A DNA stretch of 64,000 nucleotides, taken from contig NW_003314284.1 in the NCBI RefSeq assembly GCF_000143415.4, forward strand, positions 1,158,984-1,222,983, in the 5' to 3' direction. The position numbers and the translations under genes are program-made. The DNA comes from Selaginella moellendorffii. Its lineage: Eukaryota > Streptophyta > Lycopodiopsida > Selaginellales > Selaginellaceae. Numbering within the stretch: position 1 is the stretch's first letter; every line of letters starts with the position of its first letter. Shown here one piece after another: positions 33,373-43,504 of this stretch. The notes beneath the pieces are model-generated. The model saw only the letters and a list, made by a program, of their open reading frames with translations. It was not told the origin of the DNA and searched no databases.

Positions 33373-33888
33373 TCACACTTCCTTGAGCAGCGTCAGCTCT
33401 ACGAGGCCGAGCGGTCCACGGGGCTGGATCTGCGAGGGACGCACGAATGCCAGAAAGTTCTTGCCGCTGCTCACGCTGAAGCTGTTGGAGGCCAGGGCCG
33501 GGGAGTCGAAGGAAACGTTGAATGCCGGGGATGATGGGAGCTGGCGGTCGTAGAGCTGGAAGGAGCCTTTGGTCCCGGTGAAGAGCGTCTTGCCACAGGC
33601 CGCAATGGTGAGGGAGCCATCGCCGGAAGATATGTGCTCCAACTCTGGGGACGAGGCTTCGTTGGTGGTGTTTGGGTAGTCGCACCAGGCCCCCCAATCC
33701 AGATGGGCGTTCTTCACGACCAGCGAGGCGGAGCCCCTGTCATTGATCTTCACCGCGACCCATTGCCTCGCTCCTGATCACTCAGAGTGTGTGGATCTTG
33801 ATAGGATTTGGAAGAACTTGCCTTCTTGAGCACTCGATGAAACGATCAAAGTCGCCAGGAAGATGACGCTGATGTGTCCGTTATCCAT
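33373..33888 (-). CDS. Secreted aegerolysin-family protein
   Basis: Two exons, complement(33373..33773, 33822..33888), 155 residues; the 48-nt intron has a GC donor in strong context (AAG then GCAAGT) and a CAG acceptor. Exon 1 encodes a short signal peptide (hydrophobic SVIFLATLIVSSS). The mature part shows aegerolysin (PF06355) features: Trp-containing N-terminal strand, KNAHLDWGAW, ISSGDGSLTIAACGK and GTKGSFQLYD. Known members are small beta-sandwich proteins of fungi and bacteria that bind membrane sphingolipids; some act only with a MACPF partner as pore formers. No such partner is seen in this window. Family membership is fairly firm, but any lytic activity is unproven. A fungal or bacterial origin is possible. 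Confidence 0.78.
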
Positions 33889-33918
33889 ATTCAAAACATT
33901 AGGGCTTAGATTTAAAAG

Positions 33919-33934
33919 TAGGGTTTAGGGTTTA
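33919..33934 (-). promoter_or_regulatory. Telo-box-like motif upstream of the aegerolysin gene
   Basis: Two tandem telomere-type units (AAACCCTA on the minus strand) lie about 31 nt upstream of the aegerolysin start. Telo-boxes are common just upstream of plant genes. A function here is not shown. Confidence 0.4.
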
Positions 33935-33979
33935 AGATATTCGATGGCATATTCTGTTAGGGCTTCATGGTGGGCTTGA

Positions 33980-34370
33980 CGCACAGATAAAATGTTGGAG
34001 AAGATCTTTGTTGATGGATCTTAAACAAGTGCGCATGTCATATTTCTTTTGAATCAAACTCATAACTCCACCTCTCATCTTTAATTGTTTGTGACTGAGT
34101 TCCTACTTTTTGTTGTAGGTGTTATACAACATTTTAGTGGTGTTATTGGCACAGATATCCTTCTATATGAACCAGGCCAACGTGCACTGGCTATGGTGTT
34201 CCATGATGTGGAAGCACGACATGCACTCTTGTCTATTCATTATAAAAGGTGGCATAGCTCGAAAGGTCTAATTGGTAGTAATTTCAATCTAATAGAATCT
34301 TTCAATGTAATCCTTGTATTAAATTCATGTTTGGGTGTATGCATATGGCACAATACATAATAGTGTCAGT
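33980..34370 (+). pseudogene. Decayed gene fragment, same family as 43165-43504 and 50560-51500
   Basis: TGTTGATGGATCTTAAACAAGT near 34009 echoes 43512-43540. GGTGTTATTGGCACAGATATCC and ATGAACCAGGCCAACGTGCA (34139-34190) match 51408-51460 with few changes. The fragment is AT-drifted and has no intact frame. The family is uncertain; the copy at 50560 looks kinase-like. Confidence 0.5.
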
Positions 34371-34639
34371 TTTGGTCTAAAGGATGTTTAGTTACTAATG
34401 GCTGACTATGAGCTACAATCAAAATTCTTTAAGATACTCTAAATCATACTAAAAACCAAATATATTCTTCCAAGCACTCATTAAAGACCATTTCAGAAAC
34501 ATTTTAAAACACTTTTAAACTTTCTTAATTGCTTTGAGGCCCAGCCTAACCCTTTTCTAACACTGTTTTCTTACACACATGCATCTAATTTAGGAAATGA
34601 TACAAATAAATTCTTTCAACCATTTCAAAGATGTTGTGT

Positions 34640-36840
34640 AGGAAGAGATAGTGAGAAATTTATTTGCAACTTTAAAGCATGTTCAAAAAACTGTCCTCAA
34701 GGATTTTATCGCAAACACTTTATTCAATACAAGTTACTAGAAGACTCAACTAAATGAAGCTAATTTACAAGATTTATTACGAGGTGTACAACCTACTATT
34801 AGCCTAAGGAGGTATATCTATTATATTTAATATGTAACAATAATATCTTTTTTCTTATATTATGTTGTTTATGATAAAATCTTAGATGTGTGAATCTCAA
34901 AAGGAGAAGTTGCAATAAAAAATTAACTTCATCCTTGAGTTAAAATGGATTTATCCATATGAGTTTATCAATGGAAGTTTGTTTTCAAACCAAGTTGTGA
35001 ATGAGTAGGAGCACCCTTTCTTTTTCAAGATATCTATAATAGGCTTTACCTTTGGTGTAGATCTTATCTCCTAAATGGACATGTCTAGGTTTAGTGACTT
35101 TGCAAATTCAAAGGTCATATGAAGTGTGTGTCAAGTTGGATAACCATAGGAGCTCACATAAGGGTAATTTTTATTCTAATTATATAAAATGGTTATAATA
35201 TTTATATTTTCACAAGCTACATTATAACTTAGCAATTGTGACAGCAAAGTTTAAAGTACAAGACCAGACAACCCATGAAATATTTTGGAAGTCCCTCTCC
35301 AATATTATACTAAAGTAGATTGATAAGCCTACAAAAATTTGCAATTTCATAGTAGATGAGGTTTGTGCAAACTGGAATGGTGTTTGAGCAATCTTTAGGG
35401 ATGGTCAACCATTGAAAGGTCGTGAGAGGACTTGTGAATTTCATTGGGTATAAAGCCTAATCCAGCACTGCCACTTTATTAAGCTAGAGTTTTAATCAAT
35501 ATTTAAAAAGTTGTCCAAATAATGGCAAGTTACATCCTTTAAAAAAGAGCATAAAACAAAGGCAAATAAAATCTAGTGTAGTGGTATAAAGATGGTTATG
35601 CAGACATAAGTTGCCTACCTCAACTTGAGTCATGGTTAAGGTGGTGGGAAGTTAGGATGTTCTAGTGGGGACATCACTCTCTTTAAGTTGGTTTTTATTT
35701 TTCTTCTTATTTTATCATCTTTTAATATCATTTTTTCCATTAAAATCAACCACTTGAGAATCTTGCATACACCCCAACTATGAATCTCTCCAAAAGTAAA
35801 CATTAGAGCTAACATTCCTTTGAAGCAAGGAAAGGGAAGATAAGTGTATATGAAGTATGTCTATTAGATTTGATATGCATTATAGAGCAATTTTCAAAAG
35901 CCTTGGCATTCGAGGAAGGGAAATATGTGGGAACAAAGCTTTTTATTGAGATGTTACATGATAGAATGAAGAGAAAATTAACTCCACCCACTTAAATAAT
36001 GACAATTGTAGTTGAGAAAGTAGTCTATAGCATATTTATAGAGTGCACTCTTTAAGCTTATATTAGTGATATAAAGACTATTCACTTAAAGCATTACTTT
36101 TCCTTTTTCTGGTGAAGATGTTAATATAGACCTTAAAGTGAAAAACTTTCACAAGCCTAATGTTGAGTACCATTTTGCTTCAAAACACCATTCTCAAACC
36201 AAGCCACTTCAAGTGGTTAATGAAGAAAATGCATCATAATAGGTTAAAATCATTTACCATAATATGGAGCCAAGGTAATAAACAATTTATCGAGTGCTAA
36301 TAAAATCCAATGTAAAATGTGTAAGGATGCTTTTGAGGGGCAATTGTTGGGCTTGGATCCATGGTGATAAGTTTACTTTTATTCTGGCCCCATGTTTTTA
36401 TGGGGAATGAAAGCAAATAGGATTTTTGAGATGGTGTTAGTTGTATTGTTGCAACACTGATGCCAACCATATAAAGAAACTTGAAGACATTATAGTGACT
36501 AAACCTAATGACCTTGAGAAATCTGGTTTCAACCTTAAAAAGAGAGTTGGAGATATGAGTGACAAAACTAAAACTATTCCCATAGAGATGCATAGGAGGC
36601 CAACAAGAAAAAGTAAGGCAATTAAATTTATTAGTACCATCTCCAATTAACAATTTGGCTCAAATGCTTGAATGTGAGATTCTCTCCATGAAATACATTA
36701 TTATCTTTGTAAAGGAGTATATAGTCAAAATAAAAGGTGGAAAGTACACAATTGTTAATCAAGACTTTCCTTCTTGCACATGTGAAAACTTAAGAAGTCA
36801 TAAGAAGGCATAAGCTCTTTACATGCATATGTATTACATC
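34640..36840 (+). pseudogene. Decayed Mutator-like (MULE) transposase
   Basis: Three pieces fit a MULE transposase in the right order: a Cys-rich segment FICNFKACSKNCPQGFYR (34661-34715); IVDEVCANWNGV, a stop, then RDGQPLKGRERTCEFHW (35347-35450), which ends in the C-x2-H pattern of the MULE catalytic region; and a SWIM-like segment YTIVNQDFPSCTCENLRS with downstream HMYYIF (about 36740-36830). Between them the frame is broken many times. No terminal inverted repeats were found. Confidence 0.55.
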
Positions 36841-39074
36841 TTTATTAACACCTTACATATAAATAACAAGAATTTAAGGAAGTGACAAGGATACTTCATC
36901 TTATTTTATGTTCTAACAAACATCGCTATTATAGCATATAATAAGTATTTAAATTGTTAAAATAAGAAGTCTCCTTTAAAACATTTTGATCTATATAATA
37001 TATAGAGAGTTCTAAAATTATTAAGTTTGTTATAACTTTAATATTTTAAAGTTTATAATATTTGTATTAAACTATAATTGAAACTTGAGGTCAAGTAGCA
37101 AGCTCAACTCTTCAACTCGTGAACTCAAAAATGGTCTACACTTGGATGATGTAAATCTCAAAGAACATTTCTACTTTGATTTTCATTAGGATATCAAATA
37201 TTTCATGCTTTCTTATCCAAATCTAACTTCTTTTATGACTACAATTGATCTTGTTGTTTACTATAACAATTAATTACAAAAGCATTGATTAAAGTATTGC
37301 TATATCCTTTATTCCTAATTCAACAACCTTAGTTTTGGAACAACCAAAACATAATTAGCATATGAGTAAAATATAATTTTAATGGAGATTTGAGCCACAC
37401 ATCAATAATGTCTTTTCAGTGTTGAACTACAATGCTAGATCAAAAACCACTTCTATATAAATTGTGGAGATATATACCAAATATTTGGGCCTTTGCATTT
37501 ACCCTGTGGCTCATAGACTGAATATAACATTTGTGGTTATGAAAAATAAAAATATCTAATCTAAATATGAGTTGTTTGACTATACAACTCATCTTTCTAT
37601 CTTCATCTTAACTCTCTTTNNNNNNNNNNNNNNNNNNNNNNNNNNNNNNNNNNNNNNNNNNNNNNNNNNNNNNNNNNNNNNNNNNNNNNNNNNNNNNNNN
37701 NNNNNNNNNNNNNNNNNNNTATATAAAATTACTTACATTAAAGTTATGAACAATTGATAAATCTCCTATAAGCTCATCACACATGAGATTGAGTTGATGG
37801 AGATAACAACATTTTCAACATCTCTTTCAATATTATTTTCATTTAAAAGATATTTATCATTTTCAGCCTTCCTTGGTTTAAGTTACTAAACTTGATAGTG
37901 GATTGAAATCAATGTGCTGTTGATTAAATAATTCTTCTCTTCTTTAAATCTTTTGTTATACTTCTTTAATTTAAATTTCTTACATTTCTTAAAATAAATT
38001 CTAAAATGCTAGCTATTACGATTTTGATTTTTTTTTTGCAATTATCATTCACTGAGTGTCATTTTCATTTATTGAGGTTAAATCTATTTTTCCCTCCAAG
38101 TATGTTGACTTTGAAAAAGAAATTTGACAAAAAGAGAACTAACATTTTCCCATTATAATAACTTTATGATTATCTTATTGATTTTGTGGAGGGGAAATCA
38201 CCACCGTTTAATCTCATTTATAATCACTTTATTAGTAGAGTTTGAGGTGTTATATGGACATACAAAAAAAAAAAATCTTAAGGTTCTATTTAGTATTTTT
38301 AGCCTCTAATTGATCAACCTTTTCGTTTTCTTTTTTGTTCAAAAAGAAAAATAAGTTTCTTTATTTGGCAACTGACTAATTGCGGCATAAACGAAGTCAT
38401 CATTTTTAATTGATATTTACTTCCACTAAGCCTTGAAATGTTTTAATGATTATCTAAAGCTGAATTTTTCATAAAAATTAACTTGTATGGTGTTTATAAC
38501 CTCATCTAACCAATAAATGCTACTTCAAGTATATATAGTGATATTTTTTTGTTTGATTAACACCTTTATTGTTTTCTCATATATGATAAATGACGATTTC
38601 ATAGTTATCTTGATCTCTTTAATATTAAATATTTTGATGATATTTTTGTCTTCTTTGATACTCAATTAAAACATGACCATCATGTCCATTATGTTATCTA
38701 ATGCTTTTAACAATACAATATTTTTACAAGTTGGAGAAGTGTTTTGTTGATTAAAATTTAATAAATTTTTTGGAATATATCATTTTCTTACACAACATCA
38801 TCATCGATTGAACCAAGGTTTCCACTATTCTTAAATTTTAAAAACATAACCTTTATTCATGATGTCTAGTATTTTCTTAGCTTGATAAACTTATATTAAC
38901 ATTTTATTTAGGACTTTATTATAAACATGCTTATTTTGTATGGTAGTCTTCTGCCTAGATTTCTTTTAATTTTTAAAAATTTCTATTCACTTCTGCCTCA
39001 ATTTTCATCCATTCAAAGAATATAAAATTATATTTTGTTGAATTAATTGCTTTAGATTTTACTTTCTTTTATTG
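36841..39074. other. AT-rich region without recognisable genes
   Basis: Very AT-rich, with only short random open frames, interrupted by the assembly gap. No element could be named. Confidence 0.5.
37620..37719. other. Assembly gap (100 N)
   Basis: Exactly 100 N, the usual placeholder for a gap of unknown size, so distances across it are not reliable. Confidence 0.99.
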
Positions 39075-41868
39075 TAAAATAAATCAAATAATGAGTTTCA
39101 CCCAATTTCTTCCAACTCTCGAAAGTACATTATAGCAAAGATCAAATATTATGCCTTTACCAATACATTGTTATCAATTATAAATTTTTTTGAATTTTGA
39201 TATCATTTTTCTTGAATTTTCTCTTGATATAATCATTATCTACATTAATTATAGGAACTTCTGATATTTCTATTTGACACATATCCTCAATAGTTTCTCA
39301 AATCTCTATCCATTTTAAGTTTGTAATTATCTATTACTTAGGAAAAATAAAAAGGAAAGTTCATGCTTTTACTTATTAAATATCAAGAAATTCCTCTTAA
39401 GATTTTGACTCAGACTTTTGAAGTTAAAAAATATGCACAAAATAATCAATGGTATATTTTTCATTATGCATTCAAGATGAGATTTAGCATATTCCTCCTA
39501 TTATATTTTATTTTTTAGATTTACACAAAATTGCATTTCCATTTATTGTAATATTATGCAAAGTCAAATTTTTTCTTATAATCTTCTGTTAGGATTAAAA
39601 GTTATAATCCCTTTAATTTATTTTATGTTTACATAAATTTACAATTGCGATTAAATATTTACACAGTAATATTGATAAGTAGAGTAAAAGAAAGGTGAGA
39701 AAGAGTAACTTATATATTTTTTTAATAATTCTTTATGAAATTCAAGGTAGTGTATCGTATCATTGTAAAGCTTAATATTAAAGATGAAGAATATCCCAAA
39801 AAGTTTCATAAAGTATCACATAAAAATAAAAATTATCTCTAATAGCTCATGTTATCAAGATTACATTTTATGTAGATTTCAAAATTTTGCAAAATAATAC
39901 TCATAGTGCTATTAAACTAAAAGGTGTCAATATTGTATTAAAAAAAAAACCAATCTTGAAGATTAAAAACAAAAAGGAAATGTCTAAAGACATGAGTTTT
40001 TTTTTGTATATACCACTCAATTTTATCAATACACTACATTTACTATATGCTTTTTTACAAAATTGAAATAAATTTGAATCAAAAAATTAATATAATTTTT
40101 ACATAAATATTTAGGTATATTAATAACTCTAGCTCACAACGACTATAATAGTGAGACCACAAATATATAAACTAATTGATTAAAAGTATAAATTGGAAAG
40201 AAAACAAGATTAGAAATAATAAAAAGAAATTCTATAAAAAAATTCTATAAAAATTCAATAAAGACAATAAAAAAAATTCATTTGAAAAAATATTTCATGG
40301 CATCTTTGAGGTGTGCGATATTGTAGTGTGTCAGGAAAACATATATACCACCATATTTATCATCATTATTTTTTCCACCCAAAACCCAGAAACATAAAAG
40401 ACATTTATTGAAAATCAAAAAATTACAATTTTTTTAAAAAAGTAGGATGGCATTCTTTTTCACATAATTTCTTAGGCTTTTTGTCATTATATTTATTTTT
40501 AACTCATGATCACTATCTTTATTATCTTCTTTTTTCTTTCTTTTATATAGTTTAGTTACACTATGCAGTAGGATAATTATTGTAGCCTTTAATGCTTGAA
40601 CTCTGAAAATAATGATTAAAAAGTTTAAATTACTAACACTAGAACCCATAAAATTGTTTATAACATTTTTTTTGATATATTTAATTTTATTCCATTGCTA
40701 ATCTATCCTTTTTAATTAATTAGTTTATATCTTTTTGGTCTCACTATTACATAAGTTGTGGGTTAGGTTTATTACTATTCTTAAATATTTATATCAAAGT
40801 TTCATCAATTTCCTAATTTAAATTTTTTTTAATTTCTTAAATAAGATTATAATAAATGTAGTGTATTCATAAAGTTTACTGATATATATAAAAAATACTC
40901 ATGTATTTAAATATTTACTTTTTGTCTTTAATCTTCAAGATTGCTTTCTTTTTAATAAAATAGTCACACTTTTTGGTTTGATATCATTATGTATATTATT
41001 GTGTATAATTTTCTTGATATCATGAGATATCATACATAATTTTTATCTTTACATGGAAAATTATATTTTTCCATATTTGGAAGTGTTTGAGTTGGAGTTT
41101 ATTGTTATTTTTTAAAATCTTAAATCACTAAATCTTGAGTTATTAGTTGAAACTTTTTGGGATATTCTTTATCTTCAATATTAAGCTTTAGAACAATATA
41201 ACAAATTACCTTAATTATATATAAAATTTTTAAGGAAATAAATAACTTACTTTTTCTCACCTTTCTTCTACTCTACTTATCAATATTATGATGTAAATCT
41301 TGAATCTCAGTTACAAAGTTATGTAAACATAAAATAAAATTAAAAAAATATAATTTTCAATCCTAAGAAAAAATTAGAGGAAAGGAGTTAGCTTTGCACA
41401 ATACTAGAATAAGTGGAGATTCAATTTTGTGTAAAGCCAGAAAACAAAGTATAATGGGAAGAATATGCTAAATCTCATCCTACATATATAATAAAAATGT
41501 ATCATTGATTATTTTGTGCACTCATGAAATTTTCTTAACTTCAAAAACCTAAGTCAAAATCTTAAATTGATTTGTATCAAGTAAAAGCACAATTTATTTT
41601 TCTTAAGTAATACACAAAAACTGAAAATAAATAGTGATTTAGGACACTATTGAAGATATGTGTCAAATAGAAATATTAGAAGTTTTTATGATCACTATAG
41701 ATAATGATTATATAGAGAGAAATTTCAATAAAAATGATACTAAAATTCAAAAAGGTTTATAATTGTAAACAACTCCTTATTAAAGGCATTATAATTGATC
41801 TTTGCTACTATATACTTCTAAGAGTGGGAAAAAATTAAATAAAACTCATTATTTGCATTCCATTTTGC
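39075..41868. repeat. Long imperfect inverted repeat (arms about 1.2 kb)
   Basis: The left arm (about 39075-40250) matches the reverse complement of the right arm (about 40640-41868) in the same order over its whole length. Matching landmarks: AAATAATGAGTTT near 39090 pairs with 41845; AGCAAAGATCAA near 39134 with 41800; GTGTCAAATAG-type sequence near 39280 with 41660; AAGTAGAGTA near 39680 with 41275; CTTGAAGATTAAA near 39955 with 40930; TAGTGAGACCA near 40150 with 40740. By eye some 20-25% of positions differ. The spacer is about 400 nt. No transposase frame is present. It may be a foldback element or two oppositely inserted copies of one repeat. Confidence 0.8.
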
Positions 41869-42049
41869 TCTCTTTTATATGTTAGTCTTAGCATTAGAAT
41901 GTTAGATGCTCTAGAATTATTCCTACATTGTTCCATACTCTTGTCCCTTCATTTTTGGCTGAATGCTCTTGAGACACTCTTTATTCTAGTTCTTTACTCC
42001 TTAGTTACAAGATAAAAGGATAAAAGGTGAAAACTATGTGAGTATACCT

Positions 42050-42360
42050 AAGAGTGGTTATGTAAATCAGGAGTGGAGAATTAAGTGGGTGTTTAAAGGT
42101 GTTGCTATTAACAACTGTGGTGTCATAAAGAGTCTAAAGTATAAAATTGCCTATGTTAAACTATATAACAATTAAAAAGTTTATGGAAGGGGAAATTATG
42201 GCAAGTTAAGTGGTAGAATTTTTTCAATGTTCTCAAAACCAATTCTAGGTAAGTTGGTACTTAGAAAGATAAGTGTAAATTGTTTATAGGATTATGCAAA
42301 ATTAGAGTAATGCAACAAAAGTGTGGCCTTGAAGCTTGTCATAAAGGAATGAGATCACTC
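42050..42360 (+). mobile_element. Decayed fragment of the LTR retrotransposon interior
   Basis: Collinear with 14225-14530 inside the intact element. Shared phrases include GTGGAGA(A/G)T(T/C)AAGTGGG, CAT(A/G)(A/G)AGAGTCTAAA(G/A)TAT, GTGTAAAT and GTGG(C/T)CTTGAAGCTTG(T/C)CAT. Most differences are C-to-T or G-to-A in this copy, the pattern left by deamination of methylated cytosines. Confidence 0.72.
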
Positions 42361-42369
42361 CTCATTGCT

Positions 42370-42879
42370 AATCATTTTTTGAAGAAAAAAAGATGATTTG
42401 ATCTTTCGTTCTTGATAACTCTTTTTTCGGTCTCAACTTGACTAGACTTAACCTTGCATAAGTTTATGAGAAAATATGGCAATAATTACTTGAACTAATA
42501 GATTAATCCTTATAATTTTAATTGATCCACTTTATATCTATGAAGGATGCACTATTGTCGTGCTACACAACTATGTACTAGCATATTTGCCACTCATAAC
42601 AAAGGTTACTTTTTACCCATAGTAACATGAAACCACTTATGGTAACCACGAATAGGCCAACATTAATCCTATTAACTCAAATGTAACCTTTAAGTTATTA
42701 ATGTGCACTCATATGCCCAAACATAAACTTGTGCAAATGGTATATCTCAAATCCATTCTATAAGCCCAAGAAAAAGCTCACACAATATAGTAAGAAAAAG
42801 ATAATTAAAATCCATATCTAAGGGACACATGCAAAGGTATAATAACTAAACATGTACCCACTCAGATCATTATCTTCAT
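42370..42879. other. AT-rich stretch without recognisable features
   Basis: No gene or structured repeat seen. It lies between two decayed repeats and is probably also transposon-derived. Confidence 0.4.
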
Positions 42880-43170
42880 CTCTGTGTATGTAATGAAATC
42901 AATTTCTCAATCTCATTTAAAAGTACTTATTAAGATTTATCCTATGATATCAAATGTAGCATACATGATTTTTACCTATGGTAGGATAACCACAAAGTGA
43001 AACCTAAACCTTTGGACAATGGAACTCAAGTTTCAAATCTTTGGGCCACTAAATAAAGATACAAGGCTAAACTTTTGAACAAATAAGCAAAGAGTGAAGA
43101 ATTGAAGGAACTAGAGTATAAAACTATTCCCAAGCATACAACTCCAAGATCCAAGCGACAGGAAGATGAT
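42880..43170. repeat. Dispersed repeat shared with 18700-19010
   Basis: GGAACTCAAGTTTC, GGGCCACTAAATAAAG and CCAAGCATACAACTCCAAGA follow the order seen at 18700-19010, in the same orientation. The element type is unknown. Confidence 0.6.
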
Positions 43171-43504
43171 CCTCTGCACCAGAAACAAGCTCTTCGACGT
43201 TTCCAAGGTGGATTCGATCAACATGTTTACCATTAACAAAGTTCTCCAAGATCACTTGCTACCAGTAGAAGAGGGTGAGTTTCTGTTGATTGTTTTGTTT
43301 CTTTGATCTTAGCGTGTGCTTGCTTGTAGGCTACGAGGACATTGACATGCCCAAGAAGAAGAAACTCGATCGATCTGATGATCATCCAAGACGTTCCAAT
43401 TTCCAATGTCTCGAGCCGAGGCGGTGGACAGAGTGTGGGAGTACATCCTTGACAAGGATCTCCAGGAACTATAAGATCTGGACGGGTGGAATGAAATCAT
43501 TCTA
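43165..43504 (+). pseudogene. Broken gene fragment with one recognisable intron
   Basis: GC rises sharply here. One segment reads ILCTRNKLFDVSKVDSINMF up to about 43272, where a GTGAGT donor and a TGTAG acceptor (43330) flank an intron of about 55 nt, then YEDIDMPKKKKLD. A later segment, in another frame, reads DRVWEYILDKDL. Frame changes and stops show it is dead. The end of the fragment resembles 33980-34370. Product unknown. Confidence 0.45.

Noticed and set aside
34085..34360. Open frame of 91 codons as a real small gene
   Set aside because: It matches part of a broken gene at 51400 in a different frame and has drifted to AT-rich sequence, so it is treated as debris.
37620..37719. Open frame running through the gap
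   Set aside because: It consists of unknown residues over 100 N.
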